From: Novacetimonas cocois
GTDB lineage: Bacteria; Pseudomonadota; Alphaproteobacteria; Acetobacterales; Acetobacteraceae
Direction of reading: 5' to 3'
Assembly: GCF_003311635.1 (NCBI RefSeq)
Contig: NZ_QEXL01000011.1
Location: 84,302-140,636 of the forward strand
DNA: 56,335 nucleotides
The notes beneath the pieces were generated by a model that saw nothing but the letters and a program-made list of their open reading frames with translations, was not told the DNA's origin and did not search any database. Shown in pieces: positions 1 through 8,887 of this stretch (the stretch's first letter is position 1; each line of letters begins with the position of its first letter). Position numbers and translations under genes: made by a program.

Positions 1-612
1 TCGCCTGATGAGGAACCGCCATCCGACCGGCAGATCAGCCTGACTGATCCCGACAGCCGCCTCATGCGGCGCTTGGACGCCCATGAATTCCGGCAGGCTT
101 ACAATGCTCAGGCCGTAGTCTGCGCCGAAGGCAGCCAGTTGATCGTGACAACCGGCGTTGTCGCCACGTCAGCGGACGCGCCCTCCTTTGCGGACACGGT
201 GCTGTCGATGGAAGACACAATCGGCCTCCCGGAGAAGGTGCTTGCCGATACCGGTTACGCCAGCGGACAGGCGGTCCGGAAACTGCGGGAAAAAGGCATT
301 GATCCGCTGGTCGCCATTGGGCGGCCTCGTGCCCGCAGGGCTTACGACTTCCGACCCCGGCCCGCAGAAAGGGAGCCACGCCGGATAACCGAACCCTGGC
401 GGCTTGCCATGAAGGCCAGGCTGGAAACTACAGAAGCCGGAGATCTTTACAGACGACGCAAGCAGACCGTGGAGCCGGTCTTTGGAATTATCAAAAGTAT
501 CATGGGCTTCAGAAGGTTCAGTCTGCGTGGTCTTGCAAAAGTCACGACCGAATGGACCCTCGTTGCGCTCGCATACAACTGCAAGAGAATGGCACGACTT
601 CAAACAGCATAA
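1..612 (+). pseudogene. IS1182-family transposase, C-terminal part (cut by window start)
   Basis: This is the 3' part of a DDE transposase. The frame is open from the first base, so the gene begins before the window. The protein is near-identical in character to the last ~200 residues of the full 447-residue transposase at 41348-42691 (shared stretches include DAHEFRQAYNAQAVVCAEGS, the VLADTGYA block with the catalytic Asp, and the final TEWTLVALAYNCKRMARL). Whether the upstream half is intact cannot be seen; listed as partial rather than proven broken. Confidence 0.9.
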
Positions 613-664
613 GCCAGGTTACCCTCGGCGTTATCAGCCGCAAAATGCCCAACCCGACGGGCTG
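1..664 (+). mobile_element. Right end of an IS1182-family element
   Basis: The transposase fragment is followed by the terminal inverted repeat CCCAACCCGACGGGCTG, ending at 664, and then CTAG (665-668). The complete copy at 41296-42744 has the same end and is also followed by CTAG, the usual type of palindromic target for this family. The left end lies outside the window. Confidence 0.85.
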
Positions 665-679
665 CTAGAACGTACACGA

Positions 680-1171
680 CTATTCTTCTTCGAATTTCGG
701 CACAAATGTCGGATCCGACCATATGCGCTTTACTTGCCCTGGTTTCAATACCACATCTAAAGTAGAACGTTTCCGTAACATATTTAAAAAAATATCGAAG
801 GAGGAAGCTACATGGATTAAAGCTTCCTTTCCCATAAATTCATGATCATAAAAATATACATCTGGCTCACCATTCTTTTTCATCATAAAATAATTAGATG
901 ACTCTCCATCTGCAAATGGAAAAAAATCATTAGACACTTCTCTGTCTTGTAAAGTTTCTATACTCTTCTGAATGTTGTCTATATCTATAAATCTATCTAC
1001 ACCACAAGAACAATTATTTGACACCTTGCATATATTATATTCTGGGCGCGATCCGTTATGATTTTCTATAAAATATTTATATTCAGGTGTAAATTTTGCA
1101 CCTATATTTTTTTCCACCTCTAATATATCTTCATTTTTTATTTCCCTTGATGCGTTACCTAAATCAATCAT
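680..1171 (-). CDS. SMI1/KNR4 (SUKH) family immunity protein
   Basis: A 163-residue acidic protein with the SUKH fold signature: an N-terminal helix with a conserved acidic pair, then KFTPEYKYFIENHNGSRP, which matches the family pattern of a helix followed by an N-G turn, and later FADGESSNYF and VASSFDIFL, typical of the second half of the domain. SUKH proteins are known immunity partners of polymorphic nuclease toxins. Immediately upstream on the same strand, 8 bp away, is the tail of a WHH-type nuclease toxin gene (ends 1180), so this is its cognate antitoxin. The toxin is broken, leaving the immunity gene as an orphan. The region is much more AT-rich than its surroundings, consistent with transfer. 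Confidence 0.85.
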   Translation of the reverse strand: MIDLGNASREIKNEDILEVEKNIGAKFTPEYKYFIENHNGSRPEYNICKVSNNCSCGVDRFIDIDNIQKSIETLQDREVSNDFFPFADGESSNYFMMKKNGEPDVYFYDHEFMGKEALIHVASSFDIFLNMLRKRSTLDVVLKPGQVKRIWSDPTFVPKFEEE

Positions 1172-1179
1172 GTTAGCTC

Positions 1180-1587
1180 CTAGTTTCTATACCTAAAAAT
1201 AGATGATCCCCCCGGTATGGCGGACTGCTTGATGTATGTCCGTTGGGTTTCATCGTCTTCAACATGATGCCACGTGTATCCAAAAGGGGTTCTAATATAG
1301 CCTAAATTTTTATTAGTCGGACTAGCATCATGACTATAATCGCCATTCATACCATCGATAGTTATCGACTTCCTAGCATGCGGCGAGAAATTTGAACATC
1401 CATTTTTATTAAATTTAACATTCTCTGGATACTTCTTCTGTAACTCAGTGGGTAGTTTCTCGAGCGGATATACTGTTCCTGCATGTCGACTGTTTATTGG
1501 AAGTGGTCAATTTACTTTTTTAATGATAACAGTGCTTGTATTGCCAGTTCCAGCACCATCACTTAAATATTTTAAAAACTCCTGACC
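1180..1587 (-). pseudogene. Truncated polymorphic toxin C-terminus, WHH nuclease domain
   Basis: Reading the minus strand in the frame ending with TAG at 1180-1182 gives a ~108-residue segment containing SRHAGTVYPLEKLP, NFSPHARKSI, and GYTWHHVEDDETQ. This order (an AG-x-Y/F-PLEKLP entry, an FSP-A block, then W-H-H) is the signature of the HNH/Endo VII WHH nuclease domain at the end of contact-dependent or secreted polymorphic toxins. The same frame continues upstream (GQEFLKYLSDGAGTG) but is broken by an in-frame TGA at 1507-1509. Further upstream it is interrupted and replaced by an IS5 scar. The gene followed directly by a SUKH immunity gene confirms the pairing. Probably non-functional. 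Confidence 0.75.
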
Positions 1588-1663
1588 ACCAGCGTGCCCG
1601 TGGACAGCTGGTTGAGCGCGGCCGCTGCCGCTGCCGTGCTTTCGATCCCCCCGTTCAGGGGCG

Positions 1664-1990
1664 TCGTGCCGCCGCCATTCAGGATGCGACGGACGAGAGC
1701 GTTGAACTGGCCTATGTCGATCAGGGATATACCGGCGAGAAACCTACCGGGACAGTACGGGCCCAGGGGATATCCCTTGAGGTCGTCAGGTTGCTCGAAT
1801 CCACACGTGGCTTTGTCCTGCTGCCGCGCCGATGGTTGTCGAGCGATCTTTCGCATGGGCAACACGTTGTCGTAGGCTCGTTAAAGATTACGAGCGTTAC
1901 GCTTCAACAACCGCAAGTCTTCCTGTCATCGCATTTGCATGTTTCATGTTCAGAAATAAAGCTATGCTCGTCAATGTGCATAATACCCCT
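1664..1990 (+). pseudogene. IS5-family transposase remnant (C-terminal part)
   Basis: The segment encodes AAIQDATDESVELAYVDQGY, then GEKPTGTVRAQGISLEVVRL, matching residues ~165-215 of the intact IS5-family transposase at 40438-41247, and then runs out of frame (a frameshift near the FVLLPRRW block). The left part of the element is missing; the right end, with a degraded terminal repeat (CATAATACCCCT instead of CATAACACCCTC), is at about 1990. It marks an old insertion into the toxin gene. Confidence 0.85.
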
Positions 1991-2219
1991 TGGACACAAT
2001 ATGCCTCATAAGTTTTGTTATGCCAACAATGGCTTTGTACCGATAAGTACGAATGGACGAAAGCTATGCCGGGCGTCTTCCCGGTCCCTGATAGCGAGAG
2101 CCGGTCAGACGCATTGCTTTCCGGTGACGTGCGACCAGTCTCTCATGTTATCGTCAGGGAATGGTCACAGCTTTGATACAATCACCCGACTGCAGCGTCC
2201 GCCACGTGTAGTCTGCGGT

Positions 2220-4514
2220 TCAGGCCGACTTCTCCCGCAGCGTGCGGGCCGCGCGTACCATATTGACGAGTGCCGGGATGACCTCGTTCCACTGGCGCGT
2301 CTTGAGCCCGCAATCCGGATTCACCCACAGACGTTGTGCTGGAATGCGCTCATTCGCTTTCTCGATCAAAGTAACCATCTGCGCTTCGGTGGGGATGTTG
2401 GGTGAGTGGATGTCGTAGACCCCCGGTCCAATCTGGTTCGGGTAGTTGAACGTCTCGAAGACATCAAGCAACTCCATGTCGGAGCGCGAGGTTTCAATGG
2501 TGATAACGTCTGCGTCCATGGCAGCAATGGCGGCGATAATGTCGTTGAACTCTGAATAACACATATGTGTGTGGATCTGGGTTTCATCAGCGACACCATT
2601 GGCTGCAATGCAGAAGGCCTCCACCGCCCACGTCAGATAGTCCCGCCATTGCGATTTGCGCAGCGGCAGGCCCTCACGCAAGGCAGCCTCGTCGATCTGG
2701 ATGATGCGAATGCCAGCCTTTTCCAGATCCAGGACCTCATCCCGGATGGCGAGCGCAAGCTGAAAGCATGAGGCCGAGCGGGGCTGGTCATCTCGGACAA
2801 AGGACCAGTTAAGAATCGTGACGGGCCCAGTCAGCATGCCTTTCATTGGTTTATCGGTAAGGGATGCTGCGTAGCTGATCCACTCTACCGTCATTGCCTT
2901 GGGGCGGCTGATATCTCCGAACAGGATCGGCGGTTTCACACAGCGCGAACCGTAGGACTGAACCCATCCATTCTGGCTGAACACATACCCCTCAAGCTGC
3001 TCACCGAAATATTCGACCATGTCGTTGCGTTCCGCCTCGCCGTGGACCAGCACGTCCAGACCCAGCTTTTCCTGCTCGCGCACCGCATGTTCGATTTCAC
3101 GACGCATGGTTGCCTTATATGTTCCTTCGTCAATTTTTCCGGATTTGAACTGACTGCGCGCGAGACGGATTTCTCTGGTTTGGGGAAAAGAGCCGATGGT
3201 GGTGGTCGGGTAAAGCGGCAGTTGCAGCAGTGCGGCCTGTTTTGCTGCGCGAGCCCCAAATTCACTCATCCGACGGCCAAGCGATTCAGTGATGGCCGCA
3301 ATGGCTTTTTTTACATTCGGATTGTTTACGCGGGGCGAACTGTGGCGTGAGTCCAGCGCAGCCCGATTGGTAACCAGTTCTGACGTCACAGCAGAACGCC
3401 CCCGGTCAAGAGCAAGGGCCAGCACGCGGATTTCGTCCAGCTTCTGCACGGCAAAAGCCAGCCACGAGCTGATCTCGGCGTCCATCTTCTCTTCGGCCGC
3501 CAGATCCACAGGCACGTGCAGCAGGGAACAGGACGGCGCGATCCAGAGCCGGTCTCCCAGCAGCTTTGCCACAGGTTCCAGCCAGTCCAGCGTCGCTTCC
3601 AGGTCCGTCTTCCAGATATTTCGGCCATTGACGATCCCGAGGGAAATTATCCGATCTGGCGGGCTCGTCTTGACCAGTTCAGCGACCTCCTCCCGCGCAT
3701 TAATGGTATCGAGATGCACGCCCTGCACGGGGAGCCTGCTCACCAGGGCCAGATTTTCGCGCAGCTGACCGAAGTACGTGGCCAGCAGCAGTTTGACCCG
3801 GCGGGTATCAAGCGCCTGATAGGTCTGCACGAAAGCGTTCTGCCACGATGCATCCAGTTCCGTTACCAGAACCGGCTCATCGATCTGCACCCATCCGGCA
3901 CCCGCCTGAGCAAGCGCATCGAGCAGTCTGGCATATACGGGCAACAGTCGCGGCAGCAGATCCAGCTTGTCCGAACCATCTTTGGCCTTACCGAGTGCAA
4001 GATAGGTTATCGGGCCGATAATGACCGGCTTCGTCCGGATACCCTGCTTCCGCGCTTCGTCCAACTGGCTCAGCAACCGCGAAGCATCAAGGGTAAACGT
4101 CGTCTCGGCATCAAATTCCGGAACGATATAATGATAGTTTGTATCGAACCATTTAGTCATTTCACCGGCGGCGACACCGCCGCAGCATCCGGGCTTTTCT
4201 TCAACAACCGTTGCCGAGCGACCGCGGGCAACCCGGAAATAATTATCGAGTTGGTCACCATGGAAGTCACGCACACGGGTGGGCAGGTTTCCAAGCATGA
4301 AGCTCGTGTCCAGCACCTGATCGTAAAAGGAAAAATCACCGACCGGTGCGAAATCCAGACCAGCCTGATCCCGCCAGTGGCGTGAGCGTAGTTCCGTGCC
4401 AACCTGCTCCAGCATGGCGAGGGAAGACTGGCCTTTCCAGTAAGCTTCAAGGGCGAACTTGAGTTCACGTTTGAAGCCGATGCGAGGGAAGCCGAGATTA
4501 TGGGTCGTAACCAT
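2220..4514 (-). CDS. metE: Cobalamin-independent methionine synthase
   Basis: Transfers the methyl group of 5-methyltetrahydropteroyl-polyglutamate to homocysteine without B12, in the cytoplasm. At 764 residues it has the normal full length with both halves. The N-terminal domain starts [10 protein letters not shown] and contains [20 protein letters not shown] and [10 protein letters not shown]. The C-terminal catalytic domain has the zinc ligands in THMCYSEF (His and Cys), a Glu in the VITIETSRS block and the Cys of NPDCGLKTR. It is divergent from the metR-like gene with 113 bp between them, so it is probably under MetR/homocysteine control. Unlike most B12-linked genes in this window, no cobalamin riboswitch precedes it. 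Its N-terminal half is the reference for the two short MetE-N-like proteins further on. Confidence 0.97.
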   Translation of the reverse strand: MVTTHNLGFPRIGFKRELKFALEAYWKGQSSLAMLEQVGTELRSRHWRDQAGLDFAPVGDFSFYDQVLDTSFMLGNLPTRVRDFHGDQLDNYFRVARGRSATVVEEKPGCCGGVAAGEMTKWFDTNYHYIVPEFDAETTFTLDASRLLSQLDEARKQGIRTKPVIIGPITYLALGKAKDGSDKLDLLPRLLPVYARLLDALAQAGAGWVQIDEPVLVTELDASWQNAFVQTYQALDTRRVKLLLATYFGQLRENLALVSRLPVQGVHLDTINAREEVAELVKTSPPDRIISLGIVNGRNIWKTDLEATLDWLEPVAKLLGDRLWIAPSCSLLHVPVDLAAEEKMDAEISSWLAFAVQKLDEIRVLALALDRGRSAVTSELVTNRAALDSRHSSPRVNNPNVKKAIAAITESLGRRMSEFGARAAKQAALLQLPLYPTTTIGSFPQTREIRLARSQFKSGKIDEGTYKATMRREIEHAVREQEKLGLDVLVHGEAERNDMVEYFGEQLEGYVFSQNGWVQSYGSRCVKPPILFGDISRPKAMTVEWISYAASLTDKPMKGMLTGPVTILNWSFVRDDQPRSASCFQLALAIRDEVLDLEKAGIRIIQIDEAALREGLPLRKSQWRDYLTWAVEAFCIAANGVADETQIHTHMCYSEFNDIIAAIAAMDADVITIETSRSDMELLDVFETFNYPNQIGPGVYDIHSPNIPTEAQMVTLIEKANERIPAQRLWVNPDCGLKTRQWNEVIPALVNMVRAARTLREKSA

Positions 4515-4565
4515 GAAGATTTATCCAGATGATGTATGGCTTCTGGAAGATAGGGTTTCGGATAT

Positions 4566-4590
4566 ATGAAGAAAAATGATATGTTTTCAT
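4566..4590. promoter_or_regulatory. Candidate MetR operator between metE and metR
   Basis: An imperfect inverted repeat with outer arms ATGAA and TTCAT spans 25 bp in the short AT-rich metE-metR intergenic region. LysR-type MetR proteins bind TGAA-N5-TTCA-like sites between these divergent genes in other bacteria. The spacing here is longer than the enterobacterial consensus, so this is a suggestion only. Confidence 0.35.
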
Positions 4591-4627
4591 AGATGTATAA
4601 ACGGCAATCATATATGGTGCGTAGAAC

Positions 4628-5518
4628 ATGAGTATTCTTGAGCGCAGCCATTTGGCGATCATTCAGGAAGTTGCGCGCGAAGGCTCATTGACGGCTGCAG
4701 GAGCGCGCCTCAATCTGACCCAGCCTGCGCTTAGTCATTCCATCCGCAAGCTGGAAAGCCAGCTTGGCGTGAAGATATGGCAACGTGAAGGACGCTCTCT
4801 CGTGCTCACTCAGGCGGGAGAGTGGCTCCTGTCTCTTGCCAACCGTCTCCTTCCACAATTCACGCTGGCAGAAGATCGGCTTGAACAGTTCGCCCTTGGC
4901 GAGCGCGGAACGCTTCGCATCGGGATGGAGTGTCATCCCTGCTATCAATGGCTTTTGAAAGTAGTGTCGCCCTATCTGGAAAGATGGCCCAAGGTAGATG
5001 TAGATGTGCGCCAGAAATTTCAGTTTGGCGGAATAGGTGCGCTATTCAGCAACGAGATCGATATTCTTGTGACCCCGGATCCGCTCTACAAGCCAGGCCT
5101 TAAATTTACGCCGGTTTTTGACTATGAACTGGTACTAGTTGTAGGCCCCGAACATCCTTTGCGAAATTCACAGTATGTTTTGCCAGATCAGCTCATTGGC
5201 GAAATACTGATTACATACCCCGTACCGTCAGAGCGCCTCGATATCTATACTCAGTTTTTGCAACCCGCAGGCATAGCCCCGCGACAGCAGAAGCAGATAG
5301 AAACGACCGATATCATGCTTGTCATGGTATCACATGGCCGCGGTGTTGCAGCACTTCCACGATGGCTTGTCGAAGAATATGCCTCTCGCTTTGAGCTTTA
5401 TCCTGTTAAACTTGGTATAAACGGTATTGCGAAACAGATCTTTCTTGGTCATCGCGAGACGGATGAAGACATTCAATATTTACGCGATTTTATAGAACTC
5501 GCGGGTATGAATCAGTGA
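4628..5518 (+). CDS. metR: LysR-family regulator of methionine synthesis (MetR-like)
   Basis: A 296-residue LysR-type regulator. The N-terminal winged helix-turn-helix covers residues ~5-65 (REGSLTAAGARLNLTQPALSHSIRKLE is the classic LysR recognition block). The rest is the periplasmic-binding-like effector domain, with LRIGMECHPCYQWL at its start; the M-E-C-H-x-C-Y-x-W-L string is characteristic of MetR. MetR senses homocysteine and activates metE. The divergent arrangement with metE is the standard one and supports the name. The start ATG at 4628 gives the usual LysR N-terminus; an upstream ATG is not needed. Confidence 0.92.
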   Translation: MSILERSHLAIIQEVAREGSLTAAGARLNLTQPALSHSIRKLESQLGVKIWQREGRSLVLTQAGEWLLSLANRLLPQFTLAEDRLEQFALGERGTLRIGMECHPCYQWLLKVVSPYLERWPKVDVDVRQKFQFGGIGALFSNEIDILVTPDPLYKPGLKFTPVFDYELVLVVGPEHPLRNSQYVLPDQLIGEILITYPVPSERLDIYTQFLQPAGIAPRQQKQIETTDIMLVMVSHGRGVAALPRWLVEEYASRFELYPVKLGINGIAKQIFLGHRETDEDIQYLRDFIELAGMNQ

Positions 5519-5800
5519 GTCAAGACATGCCTGACTGTACGGGGTCATAAAGAATAGAAAATGATAAGCACTGCTGGACCTGGCGACAGATGGATAGCGT
5601 GATCCGTGCCTGACGCAGTCACTTTTTTAGCGCCGGCAGGTGAGTCGATGCGTCTTTCTCCTGTCCCGGAGTTCACGACGGAGACACGAAATAAAGTCAT
5701 GGTGAACGCTGAAAATTTGTCCGTGGACCAACCGGTCGGCGATCTCTGTATCGTAGAAATTCTCTGTTCCTATCTCACAACGCATACTGCCGACAGGATT
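5519..5800. other. Gap downstream of metR with no supported gene
   Basis: I see no convincing coding region or structured RNA here. A 105-codon plus-strand frame (5606-5923) runs across it and into the antisense of the next minus-strand gene, and lacks a ribosome-binding site and recognisable motifs. Confidence 0.5.
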
Positions 5801-6073
5801 TTAAGATCCGCAGCCTTCGAGTTTGTGTCGCAGTTCCCGACCGCGTGCGGTAAGGCGGGAACGCCCCATCCCCCATCGCGCAGAACATCCACCTGCAATA
5901 AAGCCCATCAGTACGAGAGATGATCTGATGCTTCCTCCATCCAGCAAGGTTCCATACCCCCCGTCTTTCGGCAGGGACAGAATGGCCCGTTTCTGTGCGG
6001 GAGTCAGGCTCTCCGATCCGAAATAAGATCGACCTGTGCCATTTCGCTGGTTGCCGCCAAAATATGTACGCAT
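5801..6073 (-). CDS. Small unknown protein under cobalamin riboswitch RS1
   Basis: A 90-residue basic protein I do not recognise. Its middle, SLTPAQKRAILSLP, followed by a Gly-rich stretch and the end SRLTARGRELRHKL, resembles the layout of small winged-helix-like proteins (LT-x-AQ-x-R-A helix, then L-T-x-x-G-R-x-L), so a DNA- or RNA-binding role is possible but not shown. The start at 6073 follows AAGGGG about 10 bases upstream. The only element upstream on this strand is a complete cobalamin riboswitch (6261-6475), so expression should rise when B12 is scarce. An overlapping longer frame (5775-6215) starts closer to the riboswitch but has unlikely composition. Confidence 0.55.
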   Translation of the reverse strand: MRTYFGGNQRNGTGRSYFGSESLTPAQKRAILSLPKDGGYGTLLDGGSIRSSLVLMGFIAGGCSARWGMGRSRLTARGRELRHKLEGCGS

Positions 6074-6260
6074 TTCTCATGTTCCCCTTGTAGCGTTTGA
6101 CGGGATTAGACCCGCGACACGCCATTGGCCAATGGATGTAATTTTTTAGAACAGGTCTGGAAAGAACACGCTGGATGGGAAACGCAGCAGATAAAACAAA
6201 AGACATGATCGCCACTCCGTCTGTCGGGCGCCCCGCCCGATAGAACTGGTTACGTCACAA

Positions 6261-6475
6261 AGGCAGGTCTCCTGGCTTACGGGTCCTTGATATCGGTTCT
6301 GTCTTCCCGGCCTGTTGATCATAGCCAGTGACGGGTCCTGTTAAGAGGACATACGATCCGGTATCTCTCCGCTTACAGTTGCGGGGGCAGCCACCGACTT
6401 GTTCCCGGACCCTGATAAGTCCTGCCAGAACGCACGGCGTTCCCTATTAACCCGTTCGCACGGGGCCTTTGATGT
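6261..6475 (-). promoter_or_regulatory. Cobalamin riboswitch RS1
   Basis: On the minus strand the conserved blocks appear in order: CGTGCGAACGGG-TTAATAGGGAA, GTGGCTGCCCCCGCAACTGTAAGCGG (broken by normal helices), the GTCACTGG loop, GGGAAGACAG, and the B12 box AGCCAGGAGACCTGCC at the 3' end (6261-6276). A CGGGCGGGG segment follows at ~6220-6235, as after the other riboswitches here, and is probably part of the expression platform. It faces the 90-residue gene at 5801-6073 and is divergent from RS2. Confidence 0.93.
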
Positions 6476-6629
6476 AGAGGTAGTGTGACGCACGCCCGCG
6501 AGCAGTGCAAGTCTGCCAGCTTCCCGTCTGTGTGAAGGATACCATGCTCTTTCATCGCAGGTTTTTAGAAAATCCATATTGCGTAGATCACGAAATCTGA
6601 CGCATATTGCGACCAGCTTTTATGTCGGT

Positions 6630-6842
6630 AGTGCCGCGCAAGCGGATGAATAGGGAATACCGTAAGCTCTGGCGGGATCTGCGATGATCCGGGAGCCAGT
6701 CGGTAGCTGCGCCCGCAACTGTAGGCGGTATGTAGCCGGATCCGATCATCTGATGTCCGCTCAGATGGGTCACTGCTTCCAGTAAGGGAGTGGGAAGACA
6801 GGACCGAGCTGCCATGATCCGTGAGCCAGGAAACCTGCTACC
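6630..6842 (+). promoter_or_regulatory. Cobalamin riboswitch RS2
   Basis: Plus-strand blocks in order: AAGCGGATGAATAGGGAA, GTCGGTAGCTGCGCCCGCAACTGTAGGCGG, GGTCACTGCTTC, GTGGGAAGACAGG, and a slightly variant B12 box AGCCAGGAAACCTGC (A instead of G in the middle). GGGCGGGACCGACCGG and a strong AGGAG follow. It precedes the small ORF at 6893 and the gene pair 7092-8073. Confidence 0.92.
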
Positions 6843-6892
6843 GTCGCAAACCGTGCTACCGGGCGGGACCGACCGGTGACAGGAGATCAGCT

Positions 6893-7024
6893 ATGACGCG
6901 TTCTTTTGCGTATCGATATATCTATCAAGCCTCCATATGTATGCGGATCGTTAGCCTGTGCTTGAATGAATCCCGGCTTCGTAAGGCAACCTTAGCAACA
7001 GACCTCGCGGCCTGCGGCTTATAA
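6893..7024 (+). CDS. Possible short leader peptide or gene remnant after RS2
   Basis: A 43-codon frame starts 7 bases after CAGGAG directly downstream of the RS2 expression platform, exactly where the riboswitch would regulate translation. The product, rich in Arg, Cys and Leu, matches nothing I know. It may be the true first gene of the RS2 operon, a decayed gene start, or chance. The next genes begin ~70 bp downstream. Confidence 0.3.
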   Translation: MTRSFAYRYIYQASICMRIVSLCLNESRLRKATLATDLAACGL

Positions 7025-7091
7025 TTCGCATGTACTTTCCTGACCCCAGGACACAGGTACCTACGTTTTATTCTGATAAAAAGAAATATCC

Positions 7092-7607
7092 ATGAACACA
7101 GATATGAGCATGGTACCCCCTTCCATTGCGTCGCGCCTAATGGCGACCATTACGGAGCCAGAGCCGGTTGTTGCAATTCGGATGCTTATTGCGGCCTGTC
7201 TGGATCAATCCTCGTCCCTTCGCCTGCGGCTGCCAGAGGTAAAACAGCTTTTCGCCCGCTTTATAGCCGCCATTATGCGTGAAAGGACAGATGCTCTGGA
7301 GGCTATTGCCAGCTCGGTGGAAAAACAGATCACCGCGCTGTCTTTTCGTCCGTTTACGCCGCGACAGGTTCGACGGATTCTGGGGATCACCAACCAGGAG
7401 CGTCTTTTCTGGACACGAGACGGGCGCCTGCACCAGACAGGAACAATCCTGAACAATCAGCGCGGCCAGAAATTCAGAGTTCCTGTATATTGTGCCGAGA
7501 GAATTGGATGGCTCAGTCAGAACCCAGACATGATCGCGGCATGGCGTGACGAGGATGCTCGCATCCTGACTCAAGAAGGCCTGTCCGATGCAGATCTTTC
7601 CAGTTAA
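7092..7607 (+). CDS. Unknown protein, first of a coupled pair after RS2
   Basis: A 171-residue protein I cannot assign. The N-terminal ~90 residues are helical with no clear motif. Residues ~90-145 (FTPRQVRRILGITNQERLF, then GTILNNQRGQKFRVPVY) look like a helix-turn-helix of the kind that reads a helix followed by a strand-turn-strand wing, so nucleic-acid binding is plausible. The start codon follows AAAAAGAAATATCC, a moderate ribosome site. It overlaps the next gene by 20 bp, indicating translational coupling. The cobalamin riboswitch RS2 lies upstream with no terminator that I can recognise, suggesting B12-dependent control. Confidence 0.6.
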   Translation: MNTDMSMVPPSIASRLMATITEPEPVVAIRMLIAACLDQSSSLRLRLPEVKQLFARFIAAIMRERTDALEAIASSVEKQITALSFRPFTPRQVRRILGITNQERLFWTRDGRLHQTGTILNNQRGQKFRVPVYCAERIGWLSQNPDMIAAWRDEDARILTQEGLSDADLSS

Positions 7608-8073
7608 TCCGCTCCGATTCCCGGTGAAACGAAAAATGGCCTCTCCCGTCCCTTCGCCTGATTTTATTCTCATACAACAGCGGCGACGTCAGCGTTCTGT
7701 CTCGGTATCCCGCCTTATGGAATCCGCACCTCTGCGGGAAGATGTAATTCAGGCAATAGCCAAGACTGAACTCCCTGCCCCCAATCCGGAAGACCGCATT
7801 CGTGCGGATGGATTTGAAACATTCCTACGTCTGGTACCTTCCGCTGGCCGATTACCCGCTGCGCCGAAGGCGCGGGGCGACTATCTTGAGGAACTGTTTT
7901 CGCCCCTGCTATTAGAAGCTCTCGCCTATGTGGATACAGCCCGCGATTTATCGGACACGCACGGGGTCGAGGCGCTCATGGCCTTGCTTCAGGCCTATAT
8001 TTCCGCGCAATGGACAATTGGCGCGCGTGACGCCGCCATGCACTTGTATAGCGCATCAAGCCCGAACGCCTGA
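7588..8073 (+). CDS. Unknown protein, second of the RS2 pair
   Basis: A 161-residue protein of unknown family: a basic, Arg/Ser-rich first 45 residues, then helical segments (REDVIQAIAKTELP, DGFETFLRLVP, DYLEELFSPLLLEALAYVDTA). No signal peptide or membrane segment. The start at 7588 lies inside the end of the previous gene and is preceded by AAGAAGG at good spacing; an internal Met at 7636 is an alternative. With its partner it forms a two-gene unit downstream of RS2. Function not inferable. Confidence 0.55.
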   Translation: MQIFPVNPLRFPVKRKMASPVPSPDFILIQQRRRQRSVSVSRLMESAPLREDVIQAIAKTELPAPNPEDRIRADGFETFLRLVPSAGRLPAAPKARGDYLEELFSPLLLEALAYVDTARDLSDTHGVEALMALLQAYISAQWTIGARDAAMHLYSASSPNA

Positions 8074-8279
8074 TTGATAACATAGTGGCTAACGCGCGGG
8101 CGCGTATCCCCGCCCGCGTGTTTCGAAGATGAAGACACTGAGTGACCTACACTTATTGGATCGGAGCGACAAGTTTGATTGGCATCAACAAGCTCTTCGT
8201 TCCATGCAGGCCGGCATCGCGTTTCGAGGAATTGGGCGTTCCTCTCACTTCGCGCATAATGGAATGAGACCCTTGATTG

Positions 8280-8484
8280 ATGATGGCCCCGCGCGAGCGG
8301 GTTAAAAGGGAACGCTGTAACGCTCTGGCTGGACAATTCTGTTCCGGGAGCCAGTCAGCGGCTGCTCCCGCAACTGTATGCGGTATGCCACCAGTTCGTT
8401 CACCTGCGGGTGAGCCACTGTTTCCCTTGGGGAATGGGAAGGCATGAACTGGCTGGCCATGATCCGTGAGCCAGGAGACCTGCC
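8280..8484 (+). promoter_or_regulatory. Cobalamin riboswitch RS3
   Basis: Plus-strand blocks: GCGAGCGGGTTAAAAGGGAA, GTCAGCGGCTGCTCCCGCAACTGTATGCGG (helices intact), GAGCCACTG, GGGAATGGGAAGGC, and the perfect B12 box AGCCAGGAGACCTGCC ending at 8484. CGGGCGGGATGCACCGAAGGCAGGAG follows as expression platform with a Shine-Dalgarno sequence. It controls the DUF2147 gene and whatever is translated between. Confidence 0.93.
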
Positions 8485-8570
8485 ATCGTCTGCAAACCAC
8501 GTCGTCGGGCGGGATGCACCGAAGGCAGGAGATTTCCCATGCGTCATGGGAAGACCAATGCGGCCGATCA

Positions 8571-8834
8571 ATGCCCCCCATGTTTCCTGTTTCTGGCGGA
8601 AACATCGTGATGCAGCATCGCGGGACCGGCGCGTTTCTGACAACCGGCCTGAAACGCCCGCATGTTGCTGAAGACCCTTACTGGGCCCTTCAAGCCGGTG
8701 CAGCAATGGGCAGCAGGCGCGACAAGGCTATCATGGAAAACGTCCATGGCGTAGATAGCACCCTCGCCGCTCATTCCCATGGCGCGCATCTCGGGGCATC
8801 AATCATGCGCTTTTCGATCCGAATTCTCCGATAG
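8571..8834 (+). CDS. Doubtful small ORF between RS3 and the DUF2147 gene
   Basis: An 87-codon frame (start ATGCCCCCC) that continues an open frame from inside the riboswitch. It has a His/Gly-rich end (AAHSHGAHLGASIM). A separate 23-codon frame starting at 8539 has the better Shine-Dalgarno sequence (GGCAGGAG) and stops at 8610. Neither resembles a known family. The region may hold a decayed gene that was the original target of RS3. Confidence 0.3.
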   Translation: MPPMFPVSGGNIVMQHRGTGAFLTTGLKRPHVAEDPYWALQAGAAMGSRRDKAIMENVHGVDSTLAAHSHGAHLGASIMRFSIRILR

Positions 8835-8887
8835 ATCCGCCGATGTTCCATAATTTTAGTCATGTACGAAGCGACGAAAGACACATC

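Noticed and set aside
1536-2405. 289-codon plus-strand frame as one gene
   Set aside because: A chance fusion of the IS5 remnant with antisense of metE; only the IS5 part is meaningful.
3516-4385. 289-codon plus-strand frame
   Set aside because: Antisense to metE, without a ribosome site or any family resemblance.
5606-5923. 105-codon plus-strand frame downstream of metR
   Set aside because: Half of it is antisense to the 5801-6073 gene, with no recognisable motif or good start.
5775-6215. 146-codon minus-strand frame as the RS1 target
   Set aside because: It overlaps the 90-residue frame, has Trp/Arg/Cys-heavy composition and no Shine-Dalgarno sequence; the 90-residue frame is better supported.
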